Below are positions 52,859-62,222 of a DNA stretch of 64,000 nucleotides, one piece after another. Positions within the stretch are counted from its first letter, which is position 1. Every line of letters begins with the position of its first letter. Source of the DNA: Lachnospiraceae bacterium (GTDB taxonomy: Bacteria > Bacillota > Clostridia > Lachnospirales > Lachnospiraceae); contig JAFZNO010000132.1 of the NCBI GenBank assembly GCA_017552985.1, positions 1 to 64,000 on the forward strand, written 5' to 3'. The position numbers and the translations under genes were made by a program. Below the pieces are notes generated by a model. It was not told where the DNA came from and did no database searches. It saw only the letters and a program-made list of their open reading frames with translations.

Positions 52859-53920
52859 TTAGTAAACCTTTTCCTGCATTACAAGAGGATCCTGTGCGAA
52901 TTCGATACAGGTTGCGCCATCAATCTTGTGCTTCAGGTACAGCTCGAACAATGCATCATCCATGGTCTGCATTCCCATCTTCTTACTGGTCTGGATCATA
53001 CCGTCGATCTGGTGGGACTTAGCTTCACGAATCAGGTTTCTGATAGCCGCGGTTGCGTGCATGACTTCGAATGCTGCCACGCGGCCCTTGCCGTCAGCGG
53101 TAGGACACAGCTGCTGAGAGATAACGCACTCAAGCACGGATGCAAGCTGCACTCTGATCTGATCCTGCTGGTGAGGAGGGAATACGTCGATGACACGGTC
53201 GATGGTGGGTGCCGCACCGATGGTATGCAACGTGGAGAATACCAAGTGTCCGGTCTCGGCTGCGGTAATTGCAGTGGAGATGGTATCCAAGTCTCTCATT
53301 TCTCCTACGAGGATAACGTCGGGGTCTTCACGGAGCGCTGCTCTCAGGCCATTTGCGTAGCTCTGCGTGTCAAGGCCGATCTCTCTCTGGTTAACGATTG
53401 CCTTATTATGGTTGTGGAGGTACTCGATGGGGTCCTCCAGGGTGATAATGTGCGAGTTGTAATTCTTATTGATAACGTCGATCAGGGAAGCCAGCGTCGT
53501 GGACTTACCGGAACCGGTAGGTCCGGTCACGAGAACCAGTCCTCTCTTTCTCTTGGTCAATTCTACTACGGAAATGGGAATACCCAGGGTCTGGGGCGCG
53601 GGGATTTCCGTACCTACCAGACGGAGAACGGCACCATAGGAACCTCTCTGCTTAAACGCGTTAACACGGAAACGTCCGATGTCGGGAACTGCATAAGCGA
53701 AGTCGACCTCACCGTACTTATCAAAAATTTCTTTCTGGCGAGGCTTGAACATGGATTCCACCAGTTCCTTTACGTCAGCGGGCATCAGGCGGTCAGCCAC
53801 TGCGATCTCCTGCAAGGTACCGCGGATACGAACCTTAGGTCTAACGCCTACGGTCAAATGCAGGTCAGATGCTCCGAATTGTTTTGCCACCATTAAGAAA
53901 CTGGAAATTGATGCATTCAT
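52859..53920 (-). CDS. pilT: Pilus retraction ATPase PilT
   Basis: 353 residues. Walker A GPTGSGKSTTL, Asp box, Walker B RAALREDPDVILVGEMRD, His box, and the PilT-specific AIRNLIREAKSHQI near the C-terminus. Presence of PilT indicates retractile pili capable of twitching. Second gene of the operon, 36 bases after pilB. Confidence 0.95.
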   Translation of the reverse strand: MNASISSFLMVAKQFGASDLHLTVGVRPKVRIRGTLQEIAVADRLMPADVKELVESMFKPRQKEIFDKYGEVDFAYAVPDIGRFRVNAFKQRGSYGAVLRLVGTEIPAPQTLGIPISVVELTKRKRGLVLVTGPTGSGKSTTLASLIDVINKNYNSHIITLEDPIEYLHNHNKAIVNQREIGLDTQSYANGLRAALREDPDVILVGEMRDLDTISTAITAAETGHLVFSTLHTIGAAPTIDRVIDVFPPHQQDQIRVQLASVLECVISQQLCPTADGKGRVAAFEVMHATAAIRNLIREAKSHQIDGMIQTSKKMGMQTMDDALFELYLKHKIDGATCIEFAQDPLVMQEKVY

Positions 53921-53956
53921 AAGTTTCTTCCCCTCATAATTTATTATTGTAATGCG

Positions 53957-55684
53957 TTACTCCTCATAAGTTACGCGCTTCACTTCTTCTACGGAAGTGA
54001 TTCCCTGCAGTGCATAGCTGATGGCTTGCATTCTCAGGGTCTTCATACCCTCTTCCAGTGCAGTCTTCTCAATTTCTTCCGGAAGTCCGCCACGGCTGAT
54101 AACGCTCTTAAGCTTTGCCGACAGAGGCATGATCTCGTAAATACCAATTCGTCCGTGATAACCGGATCCGCCGCACTCCAGGCAGTTGTGATTATCGCCG
54201 GGATGCTTGATCATTACCGGGCCCTGCGTCGGAGAAATCTGCAAGAGCTGTCTCTCGTACTCATCCGCTTCCACGTCCACGCAACAAGATTTGCAAAGTC
54301 TTCTTACCAGACGCTGTGCGATAACGCCGATAACGGAATCGGCGATCAGGTAATCCTCAACGCCCATGTCCGCAAGACGGGTGATCGTACTTGCAGCAGA
54401 GTTCGTATGCAAGGTACTTACAACCAAGTGACCGGTAATAGCGGCCTTTACTGCGATTCCCGCGGTCTCCTGGTCACGGATCTCACCGATCATGATGATG
54501 TCAGGGTCCTGACGCAAGATGGAACGCAGGGCGCTTGCAAACGTAAGTCCTGCCTTCTCATTCGTCTGAACCTGATTGATGCCGAAGATGTTTGCCTCGA
54601 CGGGGTCCTCAACGGTGATGATGTTAACGCCGATGGTATTCAATTCACTCAGTGCCGTATACAGCGTCGTTGACTTACCGGAACCGGTAGGTCCCGTAAC
54701 CAACATGATGCCGTTCGGGCGGCTGATGATCTTTTCAAACTTCGTAAGTTCCTCAGGCGGGAAGCCCAAGTCCTTCTTGTCTCTCGACAAAGCTTTCTTC
54801 TGAGTCAAACGCATAACCACTTTCTCGCCATATACGGTGGGAAGCATGGATACACGGATATCATACTCGTTTCTGTCAACGATCGCGGTAGCACGACCGT
54901 CCTGAGGTTTTCTTTTCTCTGCGATGTCCATTCCGGAAATGATCTTGATACGGGCGATCATTGCTGAGTGAATGTCCATCTTATGTTCCATCTCCTGCTG
55001 AAGCACGCCGTCGACGCGGTACCTGATTCGAAGGACGTCTTCAAAAGGTTCGATGTGAATATCGGAGGTTCTCTTACGAACCGCCTGCTCAATGATCTGC
55101 GTTACCAGCTTAACGATTGGTGCCTGCTGCAACGCTTCATTTTCTTCGTCATTAGTCGTCTGTCCTCTTCCGGATTCTGCACGCTCCTTAGAGAACTGCT
55201 CTGCCATTCTCTTCGCCTCGGCACTGCCGTAGTAACGGCCGATGGCATTTGAGATGTCAGCTGCGGTAGCGATGTAGATCTCAGCCTGATGACCGGTTAC
55301 AAGGAAGAAGTCATCCAAAGCTCTCAGATCCAAGGGATCGCACATTGCAAGTTTCAAAAGGTTCGGGTTGTTCGAACTAAAGCCGAACGGCATGATGTTG
55401 TTCTTGCGGAGGAAGCTCTCGTCCGTCATCGCGATGATCTGATCTTCCACCTTGAACTCTCGAAGGTTAACCCTCGGATATCCCAACTGATTCTGCAATG
55501 CATCCAGCATCTGATCCTCGGTGATGGAACCCATGTCGATCAACACGGCACCGAGCTTTTGACCAGTTTTCTTTTTCTGTTCGGCAAGGGCGGTTTCCAA
55601 CTGCTCCTGCGTGATGGCACCGGCGTCTACCAGCAACTCACCAAGTCTTTTTTTTCGGGAATAAGTGACCCAACGCTCCATCAT
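53957..55684 (-). CDS. pilB: Pilus extension ATPase PilB with N-terminal MshEN repeats
   Basis: 575 residues. Walker A GPTGSGKSTTLYTAL, Walker B LRQDPDIIMIGEIRD, and the zinc-binding CKSC...CLECGGSGY are intact. The N-terminus carries two 24-residue repeats, residues 13-36 and 43-66, each of the form [RK]LG..[LVI][LVI]..G.I....[LM]...L..Q, which is the c-di-GMP-binding MshEN pattern. Direct control of pilus extension by c-di-GMP is therefore likely (inference from motif). First gene of the pilus operon; GGAGG lies 10 bases before the ATG. Confidence 0.95.
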   Translation of the reverse strand: MMERWVTYSRKKRLGELLVDAGAITQEQLETALAEQKKKTGQKLGAVLIDMGSITEDQMLDALQNQLGYPRVNLREFKVEDQIIAMTDESFLRKNNIMPFGFSSNNPNLLKLAMCDPLDLRALDDFFLVTGHQAEIYIATAADISNAIGRYYGSAEAKRMAEQFSKERAESGRGQTTNDEENEALQQAPIVKLVTQIIEQAVRKRTSDIHIEPFEDVLRIRYRVDGVLQQEMEHKMDIHSAMIARIKIISGMDIAEKRKPQDGRATAIVDRNEYDIRVSMLPTVYGEKVVMRLTQKKALSRDKKDLGFPPEELTKFEKIISRPNGIMLVTGPTGSGKSTTLYTALSELNTIGVNIITVEDPVEANIFGINQVQTNEKAGLTFASALRSILRQDPDIIMIGEIRDQETAGIAVKAAITGHLVVSTLHTNSAASTITRLADMGVEDYLIADSVIGVIAQRLVRRLCKSCCVDVEADEYERQLLQISPTQGPVMIKHPGDNHNCLECGGSGYHGRIGIYEIMPLSAKLKSVISRGGLPEEIEKTALEEGMKTLRMQAISYALQGITSVEEVKRVTYEE

Positions 55685-55771
55685 GGTGGCGGTTCCTCCA
55701 ATACTTCCAGTCCGGTTTTTTCATATCATGGCAACCGCAACTAGAGTATTATACTACATACTTTAGTTTGA

Positions 55772-55800
55772 TTGTAGACCTATCATGCGCGGCTGTCAAT
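55772..55800 (-). promoter_or_regulatory. Promoter of the type IV pilus operon
   Basis: Minus-strand consensus TTGACA (55795-55800), 17-base spacer, TACAAT (55772-55777), with an 85-base leader to pilB. I see no riboswitch in the leader. Confidence 0.8.
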
Positions 55801-56002
55801 AATTGTTAGTAAAATATCACAGAATTGTTACTTTTTTGTAAATTTTCAGCAATGAAAAAAATCAACGATCTTCATTTTCTTAGTATTTAGAAAATCTTAA
55901 GGTTATTTTACATCATTTTTCGTTTTTTGAAAAGTCTTTTTTGCACTTTTAACCAATTTTTTGTGGATTGAAACGATTTTTTATCAGAATTGCACAATCA
56001 GC
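55801..56002. other. AT-rich non-coding stretch upstream of the pilus promoter
   Basis: About 200 bases, rich in A and T runs, between the pilus promoter and the tRNA-Leu terminator. I see no gene, clear repeat or riboswitch in it. Its composition would suit UP-elements or bent DNA, but that is conjecture. Confidence 0.5.
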
Positions 56003-56047
56003 AAAAGAAAAAAGCTCCCCCAGACCTGCTGAGACAGCTTTTTAAGT
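56003..56047 (-). terminator. Rho-independent terminator of tRNA-Leu
   Basis: On the minus strand AAAAAGCT.TCTC pairs with GGGG.AGCTTTTT (one mismatch, two G-U pairs), with TTTTTTCTTTT following. It insulates the pilus promoter from the tRNA unit. Confidence 0.75.
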
Positions 56048-56087
56048 TTTTTCCTTCATTTCTTCGGAAATCCATATGTTATCCTCA

Positions 56088-56170
56088 TGCCGGCGGCGGG
56101 ACTTGAACCCGCACTATGTCACCATAAACAGATTTTGAGTCTGCCGCGTCTGCCATTCCGCCACGCCGGC
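56088..56170 (-). tRNA. tRNA-Leu (anticodon CAA)
   Basis: An 83-nt class II tRNA on the minus strand: acceptor GCCGGCG/CGCCGGC, anticodon loop CTCAAAA giving CAA (reads TTG), long variable arm TATGGTGACATA, and TTCAAGT in the T loop. CCA is not encoded. Confidence 0.93.
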
Positions 56171-56201
56171 CCTTCGCTGCAAATCTACCGCAACAAAAGG
56201 T

Positions 56202-56230
56202 ATCTTACCATAGTCTTATCAAAAAAGCAA
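56202..56230 (-). promoter_or_regulatory. tRNA-Leu promoter
   Basis: Minus-strand TTGCTT (56225-56230), 17-base spacer, TAAGAT (56202-56207), about 25 bases upstream of the mature 5' end. Confidence 0.6.
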
Positions 56231-56259
56231 GGGCTACGTAAAATTTTTAATCCACAAAT

Positions 56260-57573
56260 TTATTTATGGAAATACGCAACGGATTCCTGCAGGATCCGCG
56301 CCTTATCGTTCATTTCGTCGCAGTCCGTCTTAACGACGCGCACCTCTGTCACGATCTCCGCCACGTTCGCGTTCACTTCCTGATGGCTTGCAGCATTCTG
56401 TTCGCTGATCGCGCTTAGGTCATGCACGTTCTCAACGATCCTTGCCTTATACTCGCTAAGTAGGTCCGCCTTCTCAACCAGCGCCCGGATCTCTCCCGCG
56501 GAATGTTGGATTTTCTGGCTGAGCTCCTCATACTGTCCCTGCGCAAGTTCCACCTTGTCACTGCCTTCCTTGATCAAGTCAAGCACCTGATTCGCCAGCG
56601 TCACGGTCTTCGCCGATTCCTTTGTGATCTTTTGTGCAAGGCGCCGGATCATCTCTGCTCCCTCCGCACTCTGTTCGGACAGGGAACGGATCTCTTCCGC
56701 CACGACCGCGAAACCCTTTCCGTAATCTCCCGCCCTTGCAGCCTCGATGCTTGCATTCAGGGAGAGCAGATTCGTCTGGTCGGATATGTTCAGGATCAGT
56801 TCCACGGCAGTATCGATCTCACGGATCGACTCATTGGCTTCCTTGATCTGGTTCGTAATGTTCTTCACCGCATCCAGGGAACGATCACTGTTCTCCCTGA
56901 TCACGGCCATGTCCTGATTCGTCTTTTCATTCACTTCCAGCATATTCTCGGAATTTCCATGCAGGATGTCTACCTTGCCATAAATGTCATTGACGCAATT
57001 TCCGATCTCGATCACCTGCTGGTTGATGTTCTGCACGTTCTCCGACATGCTGTTGGTCGCATCCGTCAGATTCGTGATCACTTCCTCGATCTGGTTGGCG
57101 CGTTCGAACGTACTGCCCGTCAGGTCCGCAACGTCCTCAATCTTCTCTGTCAGGCTTTCCGTGGCAGTTTTCACCTTACCGATCGTTTTTTCAAGGCTCA
57201 CCTGCAGCATCTTCGTAGATTCCGCCAGATCAGCAACCTCCTTAACGGAACTGTCCGAAATGTTTCTCTTTGCGAGATCCCCGTCCGCAAGCGCATCCAT
57301 GGTTTTGCCGATCTGAAGGATGGATTGGATCAATCCGCGGCTAAAATACCATGAACCGATCACGAATAAGATCGGAAGCACAATGGCAGAGATCAGTTGT
57401 ATTGTCATGACCGCGTCGTCCGTCATGCCGCTCTTTGACAAGACCACGCCGAGCCCGCCGACCGCCAAAAGCGTCACGACCAGCGGCGCCACGGATAGCG
57501 TCATCAATAAGACTGCCAACTTCGTTTTCGTCTTCTCAATCAAAATATCCGAATCTGATCCGTTCTGACTCAT
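56260..57573 (-). CDS. Methyl-accepting chemotaxis protein without ligand domain
   Basis: About 437 residues. Two membrane segments (about 12-38 and 44-70) are joined by a very short loop, so there is no extracytoplasmic ligand domain. HAMP-like sequence follows, then a long coiled-coil with the signalling tip [30 protein letters not shown]. It would signal to CheA/CheW through the tip, sensing from membrane or cytoplasm. GGAAGG precedes the ATG at 57573 better than it does the upstream ATG at 57594. Confidence 0.9.
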   Translation of the reverse strand: MSQNGSDSDILIEKTKTKLAVLLMTLSVAPLVVTLLAVGGLGVVLSKSGMTDDAVMTIQLISAIVLPILFVIGSWYFSRGLIQSILQIGKTMDALADGDLAKRNISDSSVKEVADLAESTKMLQVSLEKTIGKVKTATESLTEKIEDVADLTGSTFERANQIEEVITNLTDATNSMSENVQNINQQVIEIGNCVNDIYGKVDILHGNSENMLEVNEKTNQDMAVIRENSDRSLDAVKNITNQIKEANESIREIDTAVELILNISDQTNLLSLNASIEAARAGDYGKGFAVVAEEIRSLSEQSAEGAEMIRRLAQKITKESAKTVTLANQVLDLIKEGSDKVELAQGQYEELSQKIQHSAGEIRALVEKADLLSEYKARIVENVHDLSAISEQNAASHQEVNANVAEIVTEVRVVKTDCDEMNDKARILQESVAYFHK

Positions 57574-57599
57574 CTTCCGCCCTTCCTTTCTCATTTTGG

Positions 57600-57630
57600 T
57601 ACACGTGTCAGCAAATGCTTCCCGTGACCC
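57600..57630. repeat. Degenerate palindromic element (copy 3)
   Basis: Read on the minus strand, GGGTCACGGGAAGCATTTGC followed by TGACACGTGT resembles the arm and core of the element at 53-134 (GGGTCAYGGGGACGTRTCTG then CTGACAC). It lies between the S66 peptidase and the chemoreceptor gene and is too degraded to fold as well as the other copies. Confidence 0.5.
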
Positions 57631-57635
57631 AATCC

Positions 57636-58757
57636 TTACTTCATTTCATATTTTATGCTTACGTCATTCCCGCGCACCTTCAGCTTACCGACGCTTCCGC
57701 AGACGATCGGCATCGCCGGCGGCAAATGTCCAAGATCCACGTCCATCAGAACGGGAACCTGATGCTTCCTGGCAATTCCCAGCACGGCCTCGTATTGATC
57801 CAGTCCCATCATTTCCTGTCCAAAGCACAGCGGCCTTCCGACCACGAATCCCTTCACGTGCCGGAACCAACCTGCCTCCTCCATCTGCCACATAGCCCTG
57901 CGGATGGAGAAAACATTCAAGTCACAGGATTCCAAAAACCATACAAATCCGTCTTCCTTATATTTCTCGGAAAACTCTTTCACGCGATCAAAACGCGTAC
58001 CCAGCAGATTCACAAGACAATCCATGCATCCGCCGACCATGCGTCCCGAAATCTCCAAAACACCGTTCCAAGTACGAAGGTCAGGAATCCACGTTCCTGT
58101 ATGCGCCTTGTTTTCCCCGTCTGCAGTAACAGTCACGTCCCCTTGAAGTTCCGTATCGCCAGGGATCCATAACTTCGAAATCCGCTCTTCCGTCAGCAAA
58201 TATCCCGCCAGCGGATCCGTCTCTTCGGCAGGATTGCGATTCAGCTGCCACTTGTCATAGCCGTGAACCTCATTCACTTGTCCCGTCATAACCCCAAACG
58301 CATCGTCGATTGAGGGATGCCTGGGCTCCAGGCCAAAGCTGCGCGCTCCCGGTCCATAAATCGAAGCCACGTCAAACATCGTCGTCAAAAGGAACGTAAA
58401 ATTCGTGTTGTCCGAATATCCCATATACCACTTGGGCTCTGCCTTCCCGATCCTCTCAAGGTCCACGCAGGACATGGCCTCACACATCAGTTCACCGCCT
58501 GCGCAGGAAATGATCGCGTCCACCTCCGGATCACAGTAAAAATCCGTCAGTTCCCTGCCACAGTTCTCTGGCGTCGAGCTGATGCCAATGCCGTCGCACG
58601 CGAAACAGTTTGGGCCCAGCTTCTCACCGTATCCCGCCTGACGGAATTTTTCCCGTCCGTGCGCAAATCCAGCCTTCCGGAAATCATCCGCCAGTCCAAA
58701 GGATGGTGCCACGTATCCAATTGTACCGCCCGCAGGCAAAAACTCCGGATATCTCAT
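57636..58757 (-). CDS. S66 family peptidase (LD-carboxypeptidase/MccF-like)
   Basis: 373 residues, S66 fold. It begins [18 protein letters not shown]. The nucleophile Ser is in MGYSDNTNF, the Glu in WFLESCDLN, and the His in [15 protein letters not shown]. Family members cleave L,D bonds in muropeptides (LdcA) or detoxify microcin C-type compounds (MccF). Sequence alone does not decide; it begins 2 bases after the lysA-type gene, and the diaminopimelate link suggests peptidoglycan recycling. Confidence 0.86.
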   Translation of the reverse strand: MRYPEFLPAGGTIGYVAPSFGLADDFRKAGFAHGREKFRQAGYGEKLGPNCFACDGIGISSTPENCGRELTDFYCDPEVDAIISCAGGELMCEAMSCVDLERIGKAEPKWYMGYSDNTNFTFLLTTMFDVASIYGPGARSFGLEPRHPSIDDAFGVMTGQVNEVHGYDKWQLNRNPAEETDPLAGYLLTEERISKLWIPGDTELQGDVTVTADGENKAHTGTWIPDLRTWNGVLEISGRMVGGCMDCLVNLLGTRFDRVKEFSEKYKEDGFVWFLESCDLNVFSIRRAMWQMEEAGWFRHVKGFVVGRPLCFGQEMMGLDQYEAVLGIARKHQVPVLMDVDLGHLPPAMPIVCGSVGKLKVRGNDVSIKYEMK

Positions 58758-58759
58758 GC

Positions 58760-60031
58760 TTAAAATCCCAATTTCTTATAAATGTCAAACTGATCAAAGG
58801 TTGCAAAGTAATCCTTGGGCGTCTCCGCGCGGCGGATCAGCTGAACGCTGCCGTCTTCCTTTAGCAAAAGCTCTGCGGACTTCAGCTTTCCGTTATAATT
58901 ATATCCCATGGAATAGCCATGGGCGCCAGCCTCATGGATCGCAATATAGTCCCCGATCTCCACCTTCGGCAGCATCCGGTCAATGGCAAACTTATCGTTA
59001 TTCTCGCAAAGGGAACCCGTCACGTCATACTTGTGATCGCAGGGCTGATTCTCCTTGCCCAGCACCGTAATGTGATGATATGCGCCGTACATTGCGGGTC
59101 TCATCAGGTTTACTGCACATGCGTCCACGCCAAGGTACTCCTTATGGGTATGCTTCTCATGGATCACCTTCGTCACAAGATGGCCGTAAGGCGCCAGCAT
59201 AAATCTTCCAAGCTCGGTATAAATCTTAACGTCACCCATGCCGGCAGGCACCAGCACTTCCTCATATACCTTGCGGACGCCTTCGCCGATCACCATGATG
59301 TCATTGGGCTCCTGGTCAGGACGATAAGGCACGCCAACGCCGCCGGAAAGATTGATGAACGCGATATGGGCGCCCGTCTCCTCCTTCAGCTTCACTGCAA
59401 GCTCAAAGAGCTGCTTCGCCAGCGTCGGATAATAATCATTCGTCACGGTGTTGCTGGCAAGGAATGCATGGATGCCAAAGTGTTCCACGCCCTTCGCCTT
59501 CATGATCTTGAAGCCTTCAAAGATCTGCTCCGTCGTAAAGCCGTACTTTGCGTCGCCGGGATTGTCCATAATGCTGTTGCTGATGGAAAAATATCCGCCG
59601 GGATTATAACGACAACTCAAGGTCTTCGGCAAATATCCGATCGTGTCCTCCAGGAACTGGATGTGCGTAAAGTCATCCAGATTGATGGTGGCGCCGATCT
59701 TTGCCGCATAAGCAAACTCTTCTGCCGGCGTGTCATTCGAAGAAAACATGATGTCCTCGCCAGGAATGTCCATTGCATGGCTGAGCATCAGTTCCGTCAT
59801 GGAAGAACAGTCCGTACCACATCCGTAGTCCCTTAAAATATTGATCAGAAAAGGATTCGGCGTAGCCTTTACCGCAAAAAACTCCTTATATCCCTTGTTC
59901 CATGCGAATGCTTCCTTTAACTTCTTTGCATTTTCGCGGATCCCCTTTTCATCATATATGTGAAAAGGCGTGGGATACGTCTTCACGATCTCTTCGATCA
60001 TTTCCTTAGTTACAAAAGCTTTCTTCTCCAT
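58760..60031 (-). CDS. lysA: Diaminopimelate decarboxylase-type PLP enzyme
   Basis: 423 residues, fold type III PLP decarboxylase. The PLP lysine is in FFAVKATPNPFLI near residue 53, the phosphate-binding Gly-rich segment is INLSGGVGVPY, and the C-terminal EAGAHGYSMGYNYNG closes the active site. Probable reaction is meso-diaminopimelate to lysine. Related enzymes act on other amino acids, so the substrate is inferred. Tightly coupled to the S66 peptidase. Confidence 0.87.
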   Translation of the reverse strand: MEKKAFVTKEMIEEIVKTYPTPFHIYDEKGIRENAKKLKEAFAWNKGYKEFFAVKATPNPFLINILRDYGCGTDCSSMTELMLSHAMDIPGEDIMFSSNDTPAEEFAYAAKIGATINLDDFTHIQFLEDTIGYLPKTLSCRYNPGGYFSISNSIMDNPGDAKYGFTTEQIFEGFKIMKAKGVEHFGIHAFLASNTVTNDYYPTLAKQLFELAVKLKEETGAHIAFINLSGGVGVPYRPDQEPNDIMVIGEGVRKVYEEVLVPAGMGDVKIYTELGRFMLAPYGHLVTKVIHEKHTHKEYLGVDACAVNLMRPAMYGAYHHITVLGKENQPCDHKYDVTGSLCENNDKFAIDRMLPKVEIGDYIAIHEAGAHGYSMGYNYNGKLKSAELLLKEDGSVQLIRRAETPKDYFATFDQFDIYKKLGF

Positions 60032-60096
60032 GTCTCTTCTCTCCTAGCGTAAATATTCCATCCCCAATTTCATTCCCCAAACGTCGTAATGCTTTA

Positions 60097-60771
60097 TCAG
60101 ATATCCTCGATCTGCCAGTCGATCGGTGCCATCCCGTTTTCTTCCAGGAACAGATTCGCCCTGCTAAAGGGTCTGCTTCCAAAGAATCCTCTGCTCGCTG
60201 ACAGCGGGCTTGGATGCGGTGACTCAATGATCAGATGCTTCGGATTATTCAGAAAGGCCTTCTTTTCCTGTGCGGGTCTTCCCCACAAAATAAACACCAT
60301 GGGCCGGTCCTGCTCGTTCAATACTTTGATGGCGGCATCCGTGAATTCCTCCCAGCCCTTTCCCTTATGTGAAAAGGCTTGGTGCGCCTGCACCGTCAGC
60401 AGCGTATTTAGCATCAGCACGCCCTGCTTTGCCCATTTTTCCAGATATCCGTTATTCGGGATCTTACAACCCAGATCATCATGCAGCTCTTTATAGATGT
60501 TGACCAGCGACTTCGGCGTTGCTATGCCCGGTCTCACGGAAAAGCAAAGTCCGTGGGCCTGACCCACGTCATGATAGGGATCCTGCCCCAAGATCACGAC
60601 CTTCACCTTCGAGAGCGGCGTTAAGTGAAATGCGTTAAAGATATCCTCCGCCGGAGGAAAGATCTGCTTGGTGTTATATTCTTCCCTGATAAACTCATAA
60701 AGCTTTTTATAATATGGCTTCCGGAATTCCGGTGCAAGCGCCGGGAGCCAATCATTATCAATCATTCCCAT
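60097..60771 (-). CDS. ung: Uracil-DNA glycosylase
   Basis: 224 residues, family 1. The catalytic Asp is in VVILGQDPYHDVGQAHGLCFSV and the His in SPHPSPLSASRGFFG, both intact. Removes uracil from DNA for base excision repair. It starts 2 bases after hisF, an odd partner that suggests shared expression rather than shared pathway. Confidence 0.96.
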   Translation of the reverse strand: MGMIDNDWLPALAPEFRKPYYKKLYEFIREEYNTKQIFPPAEDIFNAFHLTPLSKVKVVILGQDPYHDVGQAHGLCFSVRPGIATPKSLVNIYKELHDDLGCKIPNNGYLEKWAKQGVLMLNTLLTVQAHQAFSHKGKGWEEFTDAAIKVLNEQDRPMVFILWGRPAQEKKAFLNNPKHLIIESPHPSPLSASRGFFGSRPFSRANLFLEENGMAPIDWQIEDI

Positions 60772-60773
60772 AA

Positions 60774-61535
60774 TTACAGCCTCACGCTCACGCCCTTTGA
60801 CCTTAAGTATTCCTTCACTTCCTTGATTTCCAGTTCCTTATAGTGGAACAGCGACGCCGCCAAAGCCGCCTCCGCTCCGCCCTCGGTCAAGGCTTCGTAA
60901 AAATGCTCCAGTGTTCCGGCGCCGCCTGATGCTATCACCGGTATGCCCACCGTCTGCGAAATGGCCTTCGTCAGTTCAATGTCATAGCCAGCCTTCGTTC
61001 CGTCGCAGTCCATGCTGGTGAGCAGGATCTCACCCGCTCCCATCTTTTCTGCCGTCCGAGCCCATTCCACGGCATCGATCCCCATGTCAACGCGGCCGCC
61101 ATTCTTGTAGATGGTCCAACCGTCCCCGTTTGTGCGGCGTTTTGCGTCAATCGCAACGACAACGCACTGGCTGCCAAATTTCTCTGCCGCGTCACTGATG
61201 AGCTGCGGATTCATGATGGCTGCTGAATTGATGGAGATCTTGTCCGCGCCCTCGCGGAGGATCGCCTTAAAGTCATCCACCGTGCGGATGCCGCCGCCAA
61301 CGGTAAAGGGAATGAACACCTTGCTGGCCACCTGGCGCACCCACTCAAGCTGCGTTGCGCGGCTGTCCGCAGATGCCGTAATGTCCAGGAACACCACCTC
61401 GTCCGCTCCGGCCTTGTCATATGCTGAAGAGACCTCGGCGGGATCTCCCGCATCCCTTAAATTAACAAAATTAATTCCCTTAACGACCCTGCCGTCCTTT
61501 ACGTCCAGACAGGGAATGATTCTCTTTGTGTGCAT
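60774..61535 (-). CDS. hisF: Imidazole glycerol phosphate synthase subunit HisF
   Basis: 253-residue TIM barrel that uses ammonia from HisH to close the imidazole ring in histidine synthesis. Family segments are [26 protein letters not shown] and [14 protein letters not shown]. It lies directly downstream of hisH. The other his genes are not in the window. Confidence 0.96.
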   Translation of the reverse strand: MHTKRIIPCLDVKDGRVVKGINFVNLRDAGDPAEVSSAYDKAGADEVVFLDITASADSRATQLEWVRQVASKVFIPFTVGGGIRTVDDFKAILREGADKISINSAAIMNPQLISDAAEKFGSQCVVVAIDAKRRTNGDGWTIYKNGGRVDMGIDAVEWARTAEKMGAGEILLTSMDCDGTKAGYDIELTKAISQTVGIPVIASGGAGTLEHFYEALTEGGAEAALAASLFHYKELEIKEVKEYLRSKGVSVRL

Positions 61536-61540
61536 GCCTC

Positions 61541-62161
61541 TTACCTCATATTCTTAGTCAGCGCGATAAAATTCTCCAGCATCTTCAGTCCCACCTTAGA
61601 ACTCTTCTCAGGGTGATACTGACAGGCAAATACGTTTCCCTTCTCCACGGATGCGTGAATGGTTGCGCCATACTCCGTCGTCGCGGTCACAATTCCGGGA
61701 TCCTTCGCCTTCAAATAATAGGAATGTACGAAGTATACGTAGGAATCCTCCGGCACGTCTTCAAACAATCTTCCCTTCTTGGGGAACTTTAAGTTATTCC
61801 AGCCAATGTGTGGGATCTTCAGTCCGCTTTCCGCCGGGAGCCTTACGATCTCTCCCTCCAGCACTCCAAGCCCCGTTGCTTCCGGGCTTTCGTCGCTGCG
61901 TTCAAACAAAAGCTGCAATCCCAGACAGATTCCCAGGAACGGTATTTCGCGCTTTACGCATTCATGGATTACCTCTACCAAACCATACGCATGAAGCTTG
62001 CCCATGGCATCTCCAAACGCTCCGACGCCCGGCAGGATCACGCCGTCAGCAGAAAGGATTGTCTCCCTGTCCCTGGTGACAACGGCCTCCTCACCCAAAT
62101 ACTGGATGGCTTTCTCCACGCTCTTTATGTTTCCTGCATCGTAATCTATGATGGCGATCAT
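61541..62161 (-). CDS. hisH: Imidazole glycerol phosphate synthase subunit HisH
   Basis: 206-residue class I glutamine amidotransferase supplying ammonia to HisF. It begins [18 protein letters not shown]. The nucleophile is in [13 protein letters not shown] and the His/Glu pair in [17 protein letters not shown] lies 6 bases before the ATG at 62161; an upstream extension to 62200 has no such site. Confidence 0.95.
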   Translation of the reverse strand: MIAIIDYDAGNIKSVEKAIQYLGEEAVVTRDRETILSADGVILPGVGAFGDAMGKLHAYGLVEVIHECVKREIPFLGICLGLQLLFERSDESPEATGLGVLEGEIVRLPAESGLKIPHIGWNNLKFPKKGRLFEDVPEDSYVYFVHSYYLKAKDPGIVTATTEYGATIHASVEKGNVFACQYHPEKSSKVGLKMLENFIALTKNMR

Positions 62162-62222
62162 GTATTTCTCCTTTCGCGAGGCGATCTGCCGCGCGTGCAA
62201 TTAAGTCATTAACTATTACAGT

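Noticed and set aside
55685-55771. c-di-GMP riboswitch in the pilus operon leader
   Set aside because: Looked for because clostridial pilus genes can have one; the leader is only about 85 bases and shows none of the conserved motifs.
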